A stretch of 19,039 nucleotides of DNA from Thiohalobacter sp. (GTDB lineage: Bacteria > Pseudomonadota > Gammaproteobacteria > DSM-19610): contig JALVCM010000006.1 in assembly GCA_027010005.1 (NCBI GenBank), positions 1 through 19,039 on the forward strand. Direction: 5' to 3'. The notes under the pieces were generated by a model. The model was not told the DNA's origin. It ran no database searches and saw only the letters and a program-made list of their open reading frames with translations. A program made the position numbers and the translations under genes. Positions 7,613 to 15,825 of this stretch are shown in pieces; within the stretch, counting starts at the first letter, position 1; the number at the start of each line of letters is the position of its first letter.

Positions 7613-8496
7613 ACCGGCATCTCCATGTGTCCGTTGTGCGACTGGATAAGACGTTCAACAAAAAACTCCAGGTGTCCCCCGGCAGCACTCGGCACAGGCC
7701 ATTTATCGGTTTTCTGTGCAAGATTCTTGAAAGCCATCGAAGAGCGGCTGCGGGGATAAGCCTGCACAACCGCACGCTGCTTGCGCACCGCCTTCTTCAG
7801 ATAGTCATCGTGGGGAACAGCCCCCATAAACTCCAGCGTTACATCGAGGTAACGATCGGTAACCCGTGAAATCTTGTTAAACAATTCCCTTCCCTCCTGG
7901 GCACTGTGGGCCTGATTTGCGAGCACCCGGAACCGCTGAATACCGTATTCGACATTCAGCACCTTGATGAGCGCATAGGCGTCTGTTATTGATGCGGGTT
8001 CGTCGCAGACCACCACCACGACCTCCTGGGCGGCACGACTGAAACTGGTGACACTTTCGTTGATTCCTGCTGCAGTATCGATAATCAGCGTATCAACGTC
8101 ATGGTTGAGCTCACTGAACGCCCGGATCAGGCCGGCATTTTCCATCGTGGAAAGCTCTGACAGGCGTTTCACACCGGACGAGGCGGGAACCACCATGATC
8201 CCCGACGGGCCGGTAATAATGACTTCCTCCAGTGAGCGCTCCCCATCGATGACATGAGAAAGGTTCTTGTCAGGGTGCAGCCCGAGCAATACATCGATAT
8301 TGGCCAGGCTGAGATCGGCATCGAGCAGCATTACCTGCTTGCCTGCGTCAGCCAGTGCAACAGCAAGGTTGACCGAGACATTGGTTTTGCCTACGCCACC
8401 CTTGCCGCTGGTCACTGCAATCACTCTTACTGGATTCGGTTGTGCCATACGTCGTAGCCCGGCTGCCTGATCAACCCGCATTTCAGACATGAACAT
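7609..8496 (-). CDS. fleN: Flagellar number regulator FleN/FlhG (MinD/ParA family ATPase)
   Basis: FleN limits flagellar number, in Pseudomonas by restraining the master activator FleQ, and works against FlhF at the pole. From the ATG at 8494-8496 it has 295 residues. The N-terminal DQAAGLRR motif matches the conserved FlhG segment that stimulates FlhF GTPase activity. The deviant Walker A SGKGGVGKT follows at about residues 30-38, then MLLDADLSLANIDVLLGL, and TLIIDTAAGI as Walker B. A C-terminal segment around LEFFVERLIQ could be the membrane-binding amphipathic helix of MinD-like proteins. The start chosen has GGAGGG ten bases upstream. A TTG at 8512-8514 and ATGs at 8490 and 8481 are alternatives. 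The start overlaps the end of flhF by 14 bases. Confidence 0.95.
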   Translation of the reverse strand: MFMSEMRVDQAAGLRRMAQPNPVRVIAVTSGKGGVGKTNVSVNLAVALADAGKQVMLLDADLSLANIDVLLGLHPDKNLSHVIDGERSLEEVIITGPSGIMVVPASSGVKRLSELSTMENAGLIRAFSELNHDVDTLIIDTAAGINESVTSFSRAAQEVVVVVCDEPASITDAYALIKVLNVEYGIQRFRVLANQAHSAQEGRELFNKISRVTDRYLDVTLEFMGAVPHDDYLKKAVRKQRAVVQAYPRSRSSMAFKNLAQKTDKWPVPSAAGGHLEFFVERLIQSHNGHMEMPV

Positions 8497-9718
8497 TTGC
8501 CCGGCACCCTCCAAAAGTTTCTGCCATCACCGATTCCGCGGGAAGCTCGCGCTCGCTGGCAAGCGTCGTGGCCAGCTGTAGCAGCTCACTGACACGGGCG
8601 ACCTGCATGTCTTCCGGAACACGCTGGCCATTAGCGACGAAGCGCAGGGGAAGCTGCTGTTCAATAACGGCAGAGAGCACACCGCCGAGACTGGCGGCCT
8701 CGTCGAGCTTGGTCAGGATTGCGCCATCCAGCGGTACCCCGGAAAAGGCACGAATGGTTTCGTCCATGACCGACGGATGCACCGTGGCGGAAAGCACCAG
8801 CAAGGTACGGATCGGCAGGCCGGTATCGGCCAGTGTGGCGAACTGTTCCGTCAGGCGCACATCGCGCTGGCTCATGCCTGCCGTGTCGATCAGCACCAGT
8901 CGCTTGTCAGACAGGCTGTTGAGCGTGGAACGCAGTTCATTGTGATCGGAAGCGACCTGCACGGGAATACCCAGCAGGCGCCCATAGGTCATCAGTTGTT
9001 CGTGTGCACCGATGCGGTAGCTATCGGTCGTGACCAGTGCAACATGGCGCTGGCCGTGGCGGAGTACATAGCGTGCCGCCAGTTTGGCGATGCTGGTTGT
9101 TTTACCTACCCCGGTCGAACCGACCAGTGCGACGATGCCGCCCTGGTCAAGAAAATCCTCTTCGGCAACCGGTACACAGGCAGCCAATTCCGCCATGGCC
9201 AGTTTCCAGGCGTGTTCCTCATCCCGCGCATGCACGGTCGGGGCCGAGATCCGTTCCACCAGTCGGCTGCTGATTTCCATACTGCTGAGGCGTCGCATGA
9301 CATCGGCATGCAGAGGTTCACGGCGCTTCATATCACCCCAGGCCAGGTGTGCCAGCTGGTCTTCCAGCAGACCACGAAGCTGGCGGATCTCGTCACGCAT
9401 GGCAACAATGGAAGGGTCCTGCGACCAGTCGATGGATGGTGCCGACACAGTCGTATCACGTACTTCAGCCTGTGCCGGTGTATGGCGTGCATAGGTATCT
9501 GCCGCCCGGTTTACTTCGGCAGGTTCAGTCACTTCTTCCTGGGCTGCACCACCGGCTTCACGTTCCAGCAGTGACTCGTCGTAATCGACCGAGGCAATAA
9601 TTTCGATGCCACCGTCAACCTGGCGGTTGGAAAGAATCACCGCGTCCGGTCCCTGCGCTTCACGGACCAGGCGGATGGCCTGGCGCATGTCCGGTGCGAA
9701 AAACCGTTTCACCTTCAT
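8483..9718 (-). CDS. flhF: Flagellar biosynthesis GTPase FlhF (SRP-type)
   Basis: FlhF is the SRP-family GTPase that marks the cell pole where the flagellum is built. The protein has 411 residues. The N-terminal B domain (MKVKRFFAPDMRQAIRLV) leads into a variable acidic and Ala-rich linker at about 50-100. A helical N domain covers about 105-190, and the G domain about 193-385. Visible GTPase motifs are the P-loop GSTGVGKT (200-207), TTDSYRIGAHEQL (230-242), DTAG (278-281) and TKLD (336-339). The ATG at 9716-9718 has a GAGGTG site upstream. Its end overlaps the start of fleN, its functional partner. Its presence suggests polar rather than peritrichous flagella. Confidence 0.97.
   Translation of the reverse strand: MKVKRFFAPDMRQAIRLVREAQGPDAVILSNRQVDGGIEIIASVDYDESLLEREAGGAAQEEVTEPAEVNRAADTYARHTPAQAEVRDTTVSAPSIDWSQDPSIVAMRDEIRQLRGLLEDQLAHLAWGDMKRREPLHADVMRRLSSMEISSRLVERISAPTVHARDEEHAWKLAMAELAACVPVAEEDFLDQGGIVALVGSTGVGKTTSIAKLAARYVLRHGQRHVALVTTDSYRIGAHEQLMTYGRLLGIPVQVASDHNELRSTLNSLSDKRLVLIDTAGMSQRDVRLTEQFATLADTGLPIRTLLVLSATVHPSVMDETIRAFSGVPLDGAILTKLDEAASLGGVLSAVIEQQLPLRFVANGQRVPEDMQVARVSELLQLATTLASERELPAESVMAETFGGCRANVHV
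8507..8512 (-). promoter_or_regulatory. Ribosome binding site deciding the fleN start
   Basis: GGAGGG on the minus strand, inside the 3' end of flhF, lies ten bases before the ATG at 8494-8496. It favours that codon over the upstream TTG at 8512-8514, which overlaps the site itself. Confidence 0.6.
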
Positions 9719-9783
9719 ACCTGCACCTCGTCAATCTGGGTTGCCATCCGTTCTGTCATCACGTGCCTGGTATCCTTTTTCAT
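9715..9783 (-). CDS. Possible 22-residue micro-ORF bridging flhA and flhF
   Basis: On the minus strand an ATG (9781-9783) overlaps the flhA TGA. The frame then reads 22 sense codons (MKKDTRHVMTERMATQIDEV plus two more) to a TGA at 9715-9717 that overlaps the flhF ATG. Both junctions are ATGA-type overlaps. It fills the entire 61-base gap. No strong Shine-Dalgarno sequence precedes it; the nearest is GGGGAA about 12 bases upstream. I know no family it belongs to. It may be a coupling leader that carries ribosomes from flhA to flhF, or simply a chance open frame. Confidence 0.25.
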   Translation of the reverse strand: MKKDTRHVMTERMATQIDEVQV

Positions 9784-11903
9784 GCTGCCGTATTCCCCGC
9801 CTGGGCACCGAGAGCCGGTGCATCGGTTCCTATATTGGCAACAACCTTGATCTGTTTGTTGTCCGGTATCTCGTTGTAGGCCAGTACATTCAGCATCGGG
9901 ATGCTGTGCCTGACCAGTCGTGCCAGCCAGGCCCGTATGGCCGGTGTCACCAGCAGGATGGCAGGCTTCCCTGCCGCCTCCTGCCGCTGTGCGCTTTCTG
10001 CCAGCGACTGGTGCATCCTTTCGGCCAGGCCGGGTTCGATTCCGGCACCACCTTCCGAGAGGGCCTGAATAGACGATTGCAATATCTGTTCCAGCGATGG
10101 GTCGAGTGTAATAACTTCAAGTTCAGGCCCCATCCCATTGATATGCTGGACGATTGAACGACCCAGTGAAACACGCACAGCCGCCGTTAAAGCGCCGGGA
10201 TCTTGACTCCTGGCGCCGGCTTCGGCCAATGTTTCCGCGATGGTGCGCATATCCTTGACGGGGATGCGTTCTTCCAGGAGGTTCTGCAGCACCTTCAGTA
10301 CAATGCCGATGGACAGGGTCTTGGGTACCAGGTCCTCGACCAGTTTGGGGGCATTTTTAGCCAGTACATCGAGTAACTGCTGGACTTCCTCGTGACCGAT
10401 CAGTTCGTGGGCGTGGCTCTGCAGCAGTTCGCTGAGGTGTGTGGCCACCACGGTACTGGCATCGACCACGGTGTAACCCAGTGTTGTCGCATTGTCGCGT
10501 TCGGATGGCGAGATCCAGACCGCTTCCAGGCCAAATGCCGGGTCGCGGGTTTCCACGCCCTGCAGGGTGCCGAACACACGCCCCGGGTTAATTGCCAGTT
10601 CCCGGTCCGGGTAGATCTCCGCTTCACCCACCGGAACCCCCATCAACAGAATGCGGTAGGCATTCGGTGCCAGTTCCAGGTTGTCGCGGATGTGCACAGG
10701 CTGGATCAGGAAACCCAGCTCCTGCGAGAGTTTCTTGCGTACGCCCTTGATGCGATCCATCATCTGCCCGCCCTGGGCACGGTCCACCAGCGGGATCAAC
10801 CGGTAACCGACTTCGAGGCCAATGATGTCAACCGGGCCGACGTCTTCCCAGCTCAGGTCACGGGCTTCCGGTGGCGTTTCCTGTTCAACAGTTTCCGGCT
10901 CGGCGGGCAGCAGTTCCTGCTGCTGATGCTTCCAGGAATAATAGGCACCCGCACCGGCGGCGGCACCGAGCGTCAGGAAAGCCAGGTTGGGCATGCCGGG
11001 GATCAACCCCATGAAGATCATAATGCCGCCCACCACCCCCAGCACCATCGGGTTACCGAACATCTGGCTCATAACCTGGTCAGACATTTTTGTTTCACCC
11101 GAAACCCGGGTCACGATAATGGCAGTAGCCGAAGACAGCACCAGTGAGGGGATCTGTGCCACCAGGCCGTCGCCGATCGTCAGCAGCGTGTAGTTGCGCA
11201 GCGCTTCCGAAACCGGCAGGTCAAACTGCAGGGTACCGATTGCCAGCCCGCCGACAATGTTAATGAACAGGATCAGGATGCCGGCTATCGCGTCACCCCG
11301 TACAAACTTGGAGGCACCGTCCATCGCACCATAGAAGTCCGCCTCGCGGGTGACATCCTCACGACGGGTGCGCGCATCGTCCTGGGTAATCAGGCCGGCA
11401 TTGAGATCCGCATCGATGGCCATCTGCTTGCCGGGCATGGCATCCAGTGTAAAGCGTGCGCTGACTTCCGAAACACGCCCCGCACCCTTCGTCACCACCA
11501 CGAAGTTGATGATCACCAGGATGGAGAAAACCACCAGGCCAACTGCATAGTTACCACCGACCACAAAGTCGCCAAACGACTCGATGACCTTGCCGGCCGC
11601 AGCCGTGCCGGTGTGGCCGTTGAGCAGGACCACGCGGGTCGAGGCCACGTTGAGTGCCAGCCGCAACAGTGTAGTGACCAGCAAGACGGTCGGGAACACC
11701 CCGAAATCCAGCGGCCGCAATGCGTAGACCGTTACCATGAGAATGGCCAGCGACAGGGTAATGTTGAACGTGAAGAACATGTCCAGTGCAATCGGTGGCA
11801 GCGGTACAATCACCATTGCCAGCATCATGACCAGCAGGATGGGTGCACCGAGTCCGTTTCGTCCGATATCTCTCAGGCTGAGGGTGGCTGCTTCAGTTGC
11901 CAT
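9780..11903 (-). CDS. flhA: Flagellar type III export gate protein FlhA
   Basis: FlhA is the large export-gate subunit that couples proton flow to protein export and docks substrates and chaperones. The protein has 707 residues, typical for the family. The N-terminal half has about eight membrane helices (about residues 18-330). The FHIPEP signature region includes FNITLSLAILMVTVYALRPL and LLVTTLLRLALNVASTR. The conserved cytoplasmic loop has SARFTLDAMPGKQMAID. A linker with Glu/Pro (about 340-360) precedes the cytoplasmic substrate-docking domain, which runs to the C-terminus. The ATG lies two bases after the flhB stop. That leaves no room for a separate intergenic promoter such as flhA has in Pseudomonas; any such promoter would have to lie within flhB. 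Confidence 0.98.
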   Translation of the reverse strand: MATEAATLSLRDIGRNGLGAPILLVMMLAMVIVPLPPIALDMFFTFNITLSLAILMVTVYALRPLDFGVFPTVLLVTTLLRLALNVASTRVVLLNGHTGTAAAGKVIESFGDFVVGGNYAVGLVVFSILVIINFVVVTKGAGRVSEVSARFTLDAMPGKQMAIDADLNAGLITQDDARTRREDVTREADFYGAMDGASKFVRGDAIAGILILFINIVGGLAIGTLQFDLPVSEALRNYTLLTIGDGLVAQIPSLVLSSATAIIVTRVSGETKMSDQVMSQMFGNPMVLGVVGGIMIFMGLIPGMPNLAFLTLGAAAGAGAYYSWKHQQQELLPAEPETVEQETPPEARDLSWEDVGPVDIIGLEVGYRLIPLVDRAQGGQMMDRIKGVRKKLSQELGFLIQPVHIRDNLELAPNAYRILLMGVPVGEAEIYPDRELAINPGRVFGTLQGVETRDPAFGLEAVWISPSERDNATTLGYTVVDASTVVATHLSELLQSHAHELIGHEEVQQLLDVLAKNAPKLVEDLVPKTLSIGIVLKVLQNLLEERIPVKDMRTIAETLAEAGARSQDPGALTAAVRVSLGRSIVQHINGMGPELEVITLDPSLEQILQSSIQALSEGGAGIEPGLAERMHQSLAESAQRQEAAGKPAILLVTPAIRAWLARLVRHSIPMLNVLAYNEIPDNKQIKVVANIGTDAPALGAQAGNTAA

Positions 11904-11905
11904 GC

Positions 11906-13099
11906 TTATTCACCTTGTGTTGTCGGGTCAGGGCGCTGTGCATCAGCGTCCGGTTTTTTTGCATGTTCCGGTCCCTGGAAAAACTCTTCAGGCACCGGAA
12001 CGTTGTCGGGTCTTTCAGGCACAGGGGCACCGTGTACACTGGCCTTTAACTGGAAGATGTAGGCAAGAATCTGTGCGACGGCGAGGTAAAGACCGGCAGG
12101 GACTTCCTGGTCGATCTCTGTACTGTAATAGAGGGCACGCGCCAGTGGCGGCGCCTCGAACAGTGGTACCTTGTTGGCCAGTGCCACGGTTCGAATCTGG
12201 CTGGCAATCAGTTCCACACCCTTGGCCACGACCAGCGGGGCCGCCATGGTCTTTGCGTCATAGCGCAAGGCGATGGCATAGTGCGTCGGGTTGGTGATAA
12301 TGACATCGGCTTTCGGGACTTCCGACATCATGCGACGCTGGGATATTTCCCGCTGCATGTTGCGTATGCGTGACTTCACCTCGGGCTTGCCTTCGGTGTT
12401 CTTGCTCTCGTCCTTGACTTCCTGGCGGGTCATTTTCAGGTTCTTGGAGTGATCCCACAGCTGGAACGGCACGTCGATGCCCGCGATCACCAGCAATGAG
12501 GCACTGAGTACGATAAATGAATGGGAAAGAATCTGCCCGGTATGCGCCAGTGCATGTTCGACGGATTCGCGCCCCAGCCCCATCAGTTCCGGGAAATACC
12601 CCATCAACAACCAGGCACCGACACTGCCGATCAGAATAAACTTGGCCAGTGCCTTGACTAATTCAACCAGGCCACGCACGGCAAAGATACGCTTCAGCCC
12701 GGATAACGGGTTGAGCTTGTCGAATTTGACTTCGAGTGCCTTGGTACTGAAATTCCAGCCGCCCAGTGCGGCCGGTGCCACAATGGATGTCACCACCATC
12801 ACCAGCATAAAGGGCAACAGCAGCGAAATACCTTCATAGATACCTTGCTGGAGGACTTCCAGCATGGCCCAGTGATCAAACGCCTTCTCGCGCTCAAAGT
12901 CGAGCCCCAGGCTCATGACATTGCCGAGCTGGGCAATCATTTGCTTACCCATCATGAGTAAGGCAAAAGAAGCAACGAGCAACATCGCCATGGTGGTCAG
13001 TTCCTTTGAACGGGGGACCTGGCCTTTCTCGCGCGCCTCCTCCTGGCGTTTGGGGGTCGCTTCTTCTGTTTTTTCCTGACCGTCTTCGTTCTCGGCCAT
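11906..13099 (-). CDS. flhB: Flagellar type III export switch protein FlhB
   Basis: FlhB is the export-gate component whose self-cleavage, triggered by FliK, switches export from hook to filament substrates. From the ATG at 13097-13099 it has 397 residues. An upstream in-frame extension to 13210 would lie inside fliR and is not credible. The start is preceded by GGAGGA and gives the canonical N-terminus with EKTEEATPKRQEEAREKG. Four membrane helices follow at about 32-50, 85-110, 140-165 and 185-205. The autocleavage site NPTH is intact (DVIITNPTHYAIALRYD). The last 45 or so residues are Pro-rich and low in complexity, somewhat longer than in E. coli FlhB. One base separates it from fliR and two from flhA. 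Confidence 0.97.
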   Translation of the reverse strand: MAENEDGQEKTEEATPKRQEEAREKGQVPRSKELTTMAMLLVASFALLMMGKQMIAQLGNVMSLGLDFEREKAFDHWAMLEVLQQGIYEGISLLLPFMLVMVVTSIVAPAALGGWNFSTKALEVKFDKLNPLSGLKRIFAVRGLVELVKALAKFILIGSVGAWLLMGYFPELMGLGRESVEHALAHTGQILSHSFIVLSASLLVIAGIDVPFQLWDHSKNLKMTRQEVKDESKNTEGKPEVKSRIRNMQREISQRRMMSEVPKADVIITNPTHYAIALRYDAKTMAAPLVVAKGVELIASQIRTVALANKVPLFEAPPLARALYYSTEIDQEVPAGLYLAVAQILAYIFQLKASVHGAPVPERPDNVPVPEEFFQGPEHAKKPDADAQRPDPTTQGE

Positions 13100-13100
13100 A

Positions 13101-13880
13101 CTAGCGTCCTCCGCTGCCGAGACTGCTGGCCGCACCGAAGGCACCGTCCAGCAGGTGCTGCATCTGGGGCAGCAGGTTGGAAATGGCAAACACCAGTACA
13201 ACAAAGCCAAGTGTCAGGGTAACGGGAAAACCGACACCGAAAACGTTGAGCTGTGGTGCAGAGCGGCTGACCACACCAAACGAGAGATTGACCAGCAGGA
13301 TGGAGGCAACCGCCGGCAAGGCTACCATCATGGCATCGGCGAACATGCGTGTTCCCCACTCCGCTACCTGGCGGAATTCTTCACGTGTCAGACTGTCGAT
13401 GCCAATCGGCAGGGAGTGAAAACTGTCGGCCAGAATACGGATCAGTGCCAGGTGGCCGTTCAGTGCAAGGAACAGCAGCGTGGCAATGACAACAAAATAC
13501 TGTCCAATCACCGGTACGTTGATGCCGTTCTGTGGATCGACCATCTGGGCAAACCCCAGCCCCATACCCATGGCGATGGTCTGCCCGGCGATGACCAGGG
13601 TTGCGAACACCAGTTGCAGGCTGAAACCAATAGCCATACCGATAAGCATCTGCTGGATAGTGACCAGCACACCAGAGGCTGACAGGGGATCTGCAGCCGG
13701 GACCGGCGGCAGCAGGGGAATAATGATCCACGTCATCAGCAGTGCAATCACCAGGCGGGCTCGCACCGGGACCATTCGTGCACCGAAAATCGGTGCAATC
13801 GCAAGCATGGCGGCAATACGGACAAAAGGCCAGAAGAAGGTGCCGATCCAGGAGGTTATGTCTGCAGTAGTGAACAGCAT
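13101..13880 (-). CDS. fliR: Flagellar type III export gate protein FliR
   Basis: FliR is an integral membrane subunit of the export gate, assembling with FliP and FliQ in the basal body. The protein has 259 residues, the usual length. It is strongly hydrophobic with about six to eight helical segments. Family features include FFWPFVRIAAMLAIAPIFG near the N-terminus, GFSLQLVFATLVIAGQ, GLGFAQMVDPQNG and LPVIGQYF-like residues following it, and the C-terminal VTLTLGFVVLVFAISNLLPQ. An AGGA site lies eight bases upstream of the ATG at 13878-13880. The gene starts 14 bases after fliQ and ends one base before flhB. Confidence 0.97.
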   Translation of the reverse strand: MLFTTADITSWIGTFFWPFVRIAAMLAIAPIFGARMVPVRARLVIALLMTWIIIPLLPPVPAADPLSASGVLVTIQQMLIGMAIGFSLQLVFATLVIAGQTIAMGMGLGFAQMVDPQNGINVPVIGQYFVVIATLLFLALNGHLALIRILADSFHSLPIGIDSLTREEFRQVAEWGTRMFADAMMVALPAVASILLVNLSFGVVSRSAPQLNVFGVGFPVTLTLGFVVLVFAISNLLPQMQHLLDGAFGAASSLGSGGR

Positions 13881-13894
13881 CGGTACAATCCTGC

Positions 13895-14164
13895 TCAGCC
13901 GATTCTGTCCGGGATACTCGCGATCATGCCGGTCGCAAAATCAAGCAATGCACTCAGCATGGACGGACCGGCAAACATCAGTACCAGCACAACAACTGCC
14001 AGTTTGGGAACAAATGTCAGCGTCATTTCATTGATCTGTGTCGCGGCCTGGATCATGCCAACCAGCAGGCCCACCACCAGTGCCGACAGCAAAAGTGGTG
14101 CTGCCAGCGTGGCGGTGATAACCATCGTCTGGGTGCCAACTTCTATAACGGTTTCCGGTGTCAT
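13895..14164 (-). CDS. fliQ: Flagellar type III export gate protein FliQ
   Basis: FliQ is the small export-gate subunit that stacks around FliP and FliR. The protein has 89 residues, exactly the expected size. Two membrane helices are visible, about residues 14-40 and 52-75, joined by the conserved polar loop QAATQINEMTLTFVPK. GGAG lies nine bases upstream of the ATG. The gene lies between fliP and fliR, as usual. Confidence 0.97.
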   Translation of the reverse strand: MTPETVIEVGTQTMVITATLAAPLLLSALVVGLLVGMIQAATQINEMTLTFVPKLAVVVLVLMFAGPSMLSALLDFATGMIASIPDRIG

Positions 14165-14180
14165 GCTTGTTTGCTCCGGC

Positions 14181-14924
14181 TCAGACGACGAAACTTGCCG
14201 CCAGTGTGCCCATAATCAATGACCAGCCGTCGATGAGGACGAACAGCATGATCTTGAACGGGAGTGAAATAATCATCGGTGACAGCATCATCATGCCCAT
14301 GGACATGAGCAGGGTCGCCACCACCAGGTCGATGACCAGGAACGGGATCAGTACCAGAAAGCCGATCTGGAAGGCTGTCTTCAATTCACTGGTTACAAAG
14401 GCGGGCATCAGCAGGGTAAACGGTACATCGTCCGGTGTTTCAAAATCACCGCTGCGGGAGATGTCCGAGAACAGCATAAGATCTTCGTCACGTGTCTGCG
14501 CCAGCATGAACCCGCGCAGGGGTTTGGCAGCCTTCTGCAAGGCCACGTCTGCCGGTATCTGCTCTTCCAGGTAAGGCCCGACCGCGTCATCATAGATAGT
14601 ATCGAATACCGGCATCATCACGAACAGGCTGAGGAACAGGGCCAGCCCGATCAAAACCTGGTTGGATGGTGATGACTGTGTACCCAGCGCCTGGCGCAAG
14701 ATACCAAGCACAATCAGGATTCGGACGAACGAGGTCATCATCATCAGTGCTGCAGGTAACAGGCTAAGGGCTGTCATAAATGCCAGTACCTGCAGGGTCA
14801 CGGAATAGGTTTCGCCGCCACTACCTGTCGGTTCGACTGTCAGGGCCGCAAACCCGGGCGCGGCAGAAGCCAGTGAGGGAACAACTGTCAGCAGGGAAAG
14901 TAATACCAGGATACGGAACTTCAT
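14181..14924 (-). CDS. fliP: Flagellar type III export gate protein FliP
   Basis: FliP forms the core pore of the export gate with FliQ and FliR. The protein has 247 residues. A cleavable signal peptide (about 1-21, ending ASA) is typical of FliP. Four membrane helices follow, with signatures including [21 protein letters not shown] and [17 protein letters not shown] periplasmic loop with [12 protein letters not shown] lies between helices 2 and 3. The C-terminal part has [17 protein letters not shown], the Met-rich [10 protein letters not shown], and [17 protein letters not shown]. The ATG overlaps the fliO stop (ATGA), indicating coupled translation. Confidence 0.98.
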   Translation of the reverse strand: MKFRILVLLSLLTVVPSLASAAPGFAALTVEPTGSGGETYSVTLQVLAFMTALSLLPAALMMMTSFVRILIVLGILRQALGTQSSPSNQVLIGLALFLSLFVMMPVFDTIYDDAVGPYLEEQIPADVALQKAAKPLRGFMLAQTRDEDLMLFSDISRSGDFETPDDVPFTLLMPAFVTSELKTAFQIGFLVLIPFLVIDLVVATLLMSMGMMMLSPMIISLPFKIMLFVLIDGWSLIMGTLAASFVV

Positions 14925-15367
14925 GTTGAACTGCCCTTGCCCATCATACGTCCAAGCTGGTCGGCAAAACCGCCGCCAGCCGGTTGATCCTGTGCCTGCA
15001 GGGGTTGGTCGAGTACGTGCAGGGTCTGTACACGACCGGGCGCCACTCCAACCAGTAACTGTGTTTCACCGACCTGCAATAACACCACGCGTTCGCGGGT
15101 TCCCATTGACAGCCCCCCGAGAATTTTCAGACTGCCGCCAGCGGCCATCTGGAACTTGCCGGTACGCTTCAGTATCCACGCCAGCCCCAGCATGAGACCA
15201 AGCACGGCCACCATGCCCAGTGTCAGTTGCCACAGGTTGCTCACAGCCATCGGGTCGGTACCGGAAGCCGGTGACGGTGTGCTGCCGGCCTCTTCGGTGG
15301 CGTGTGCTGATACCGTCATCAGCATTCCTGCGAGCACAAGTGCCCTGCACTGCATGGTTTGAAACAT
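14921..15367 (-). CDS. fliO: Flagellar biosynthesis protein FliO
   Basis: FliO is a membrane scaffold that stabilises FliP and helps assemble the export gate. The protein has 148 residues. It begins with a signal-like segment (about 1-23, ending AHA), unlike E. coli FliO but common in Pseudomonas-type proteins. A short Ser/Pro spacer leads to one membrane helix at about 47-66 ([19 protein letters not shown]). The cytoplasmic part follows, with the family pattern of a basic stretch, [29 protein letters not shown] (split here only by description), and a Gln/Gly-rich tail. It lies between fliN and fliP. The call rests on size, topology and position as much as on motifs, since FliO is poorly conserved. 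Confidence 0.93.
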   Translation of the reverse strand: MFQTMQCRALVLAGMLMTVSAHATEEAGSTPSPASGTDPMAVSNLWQLTLGMVAVLGLMLGLAWILKRTGKFQMAAGGSLKILGGLSMGTRERVVLLQVGETQLLVGVAPGRVQTLHVLDQPLQAQDQPAGGGFADQLGRMMGKGSST

Positions 15368-15378
15368 CTTCCGGTATC

Positions 15379-15801
15379 CTACTTGAGCTTTTTGACACGC
15401 TCGGCGGGGCTGATGACATCCGTCAACCTGATACCGAACTTTTCGTTGACCACAACGACTTCACCGTGTGCAACCAGTGTGCCGTTGACCAGAACATCCA
15501 TTGGCTCACCTGCCAGCCTGTCCAGCTCGACTACCGAACCCTGGTTCAGCTGCAACAGGTTGCGGATACTGATGTGCGTACGGCCAATCTCCATGGAGAT
15601 GGTGACCGGGATATCCAGGATGACATCCATATTGGCCTCATCACCGGCTGGTCCACCTGATGTATCCTCCAGGTTATCGAATTCGGCTGCCGCCGTATCC
15701 TCGCCACCTTCAGTCTCAGCCTCGGCGACTGCCTGCTCCGCCATGGCATCAGCCCAGTCTTCTGTGGCTTCTGTTTCCTGGCTTTCGTTTTCTTCACTCA
15801 T
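15379..15801 (-). CDS. fliN: Flagellar motor switch protein FliN
   Basis: FliN forms the lower part of the C-ring, helps switch rotation and docks the FliH export complex. The protein has 140 residues. The N-terminal half (about 1-55) is highly acidic and probably disordered, and includes DWADAMAEQ. The C-terminal SpoA domain (about 60-135) shows the family sequence, with LDIPVTISMEIGRTHISIRN, LLQLNQGSVVELDRLAGEP and DVLVNGTLVAHGEVVVV. GAGAGG lies upstream of the ATG. The gene starts 24 bases after fliM. Confidence 0.98.
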   Translation of the reverse strand: MSEENESQETEATEDWADAMAEQAVAEAETEGGEDTAAAEFDNLEDTSGGPAGDEANMDVILDIPVTISMEIGRTHISIRNLLQLNQGSVVELDRLAGEPMDVLVNGTLVAHGEVVVVNEKFGIRLTDVISPAERVKKLK

Positions 15802-15825
15802 TGGCCTCTCCCGCTGCCACTTCCA

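Noticed and set aside
13100..13210. N-terminal extension of flhB
   Set aside because: It lies entirely inside fliR in another frame. The ATG at 13097-13099 has a GGAGGA site and gives the conserved FlhB N-terminus.
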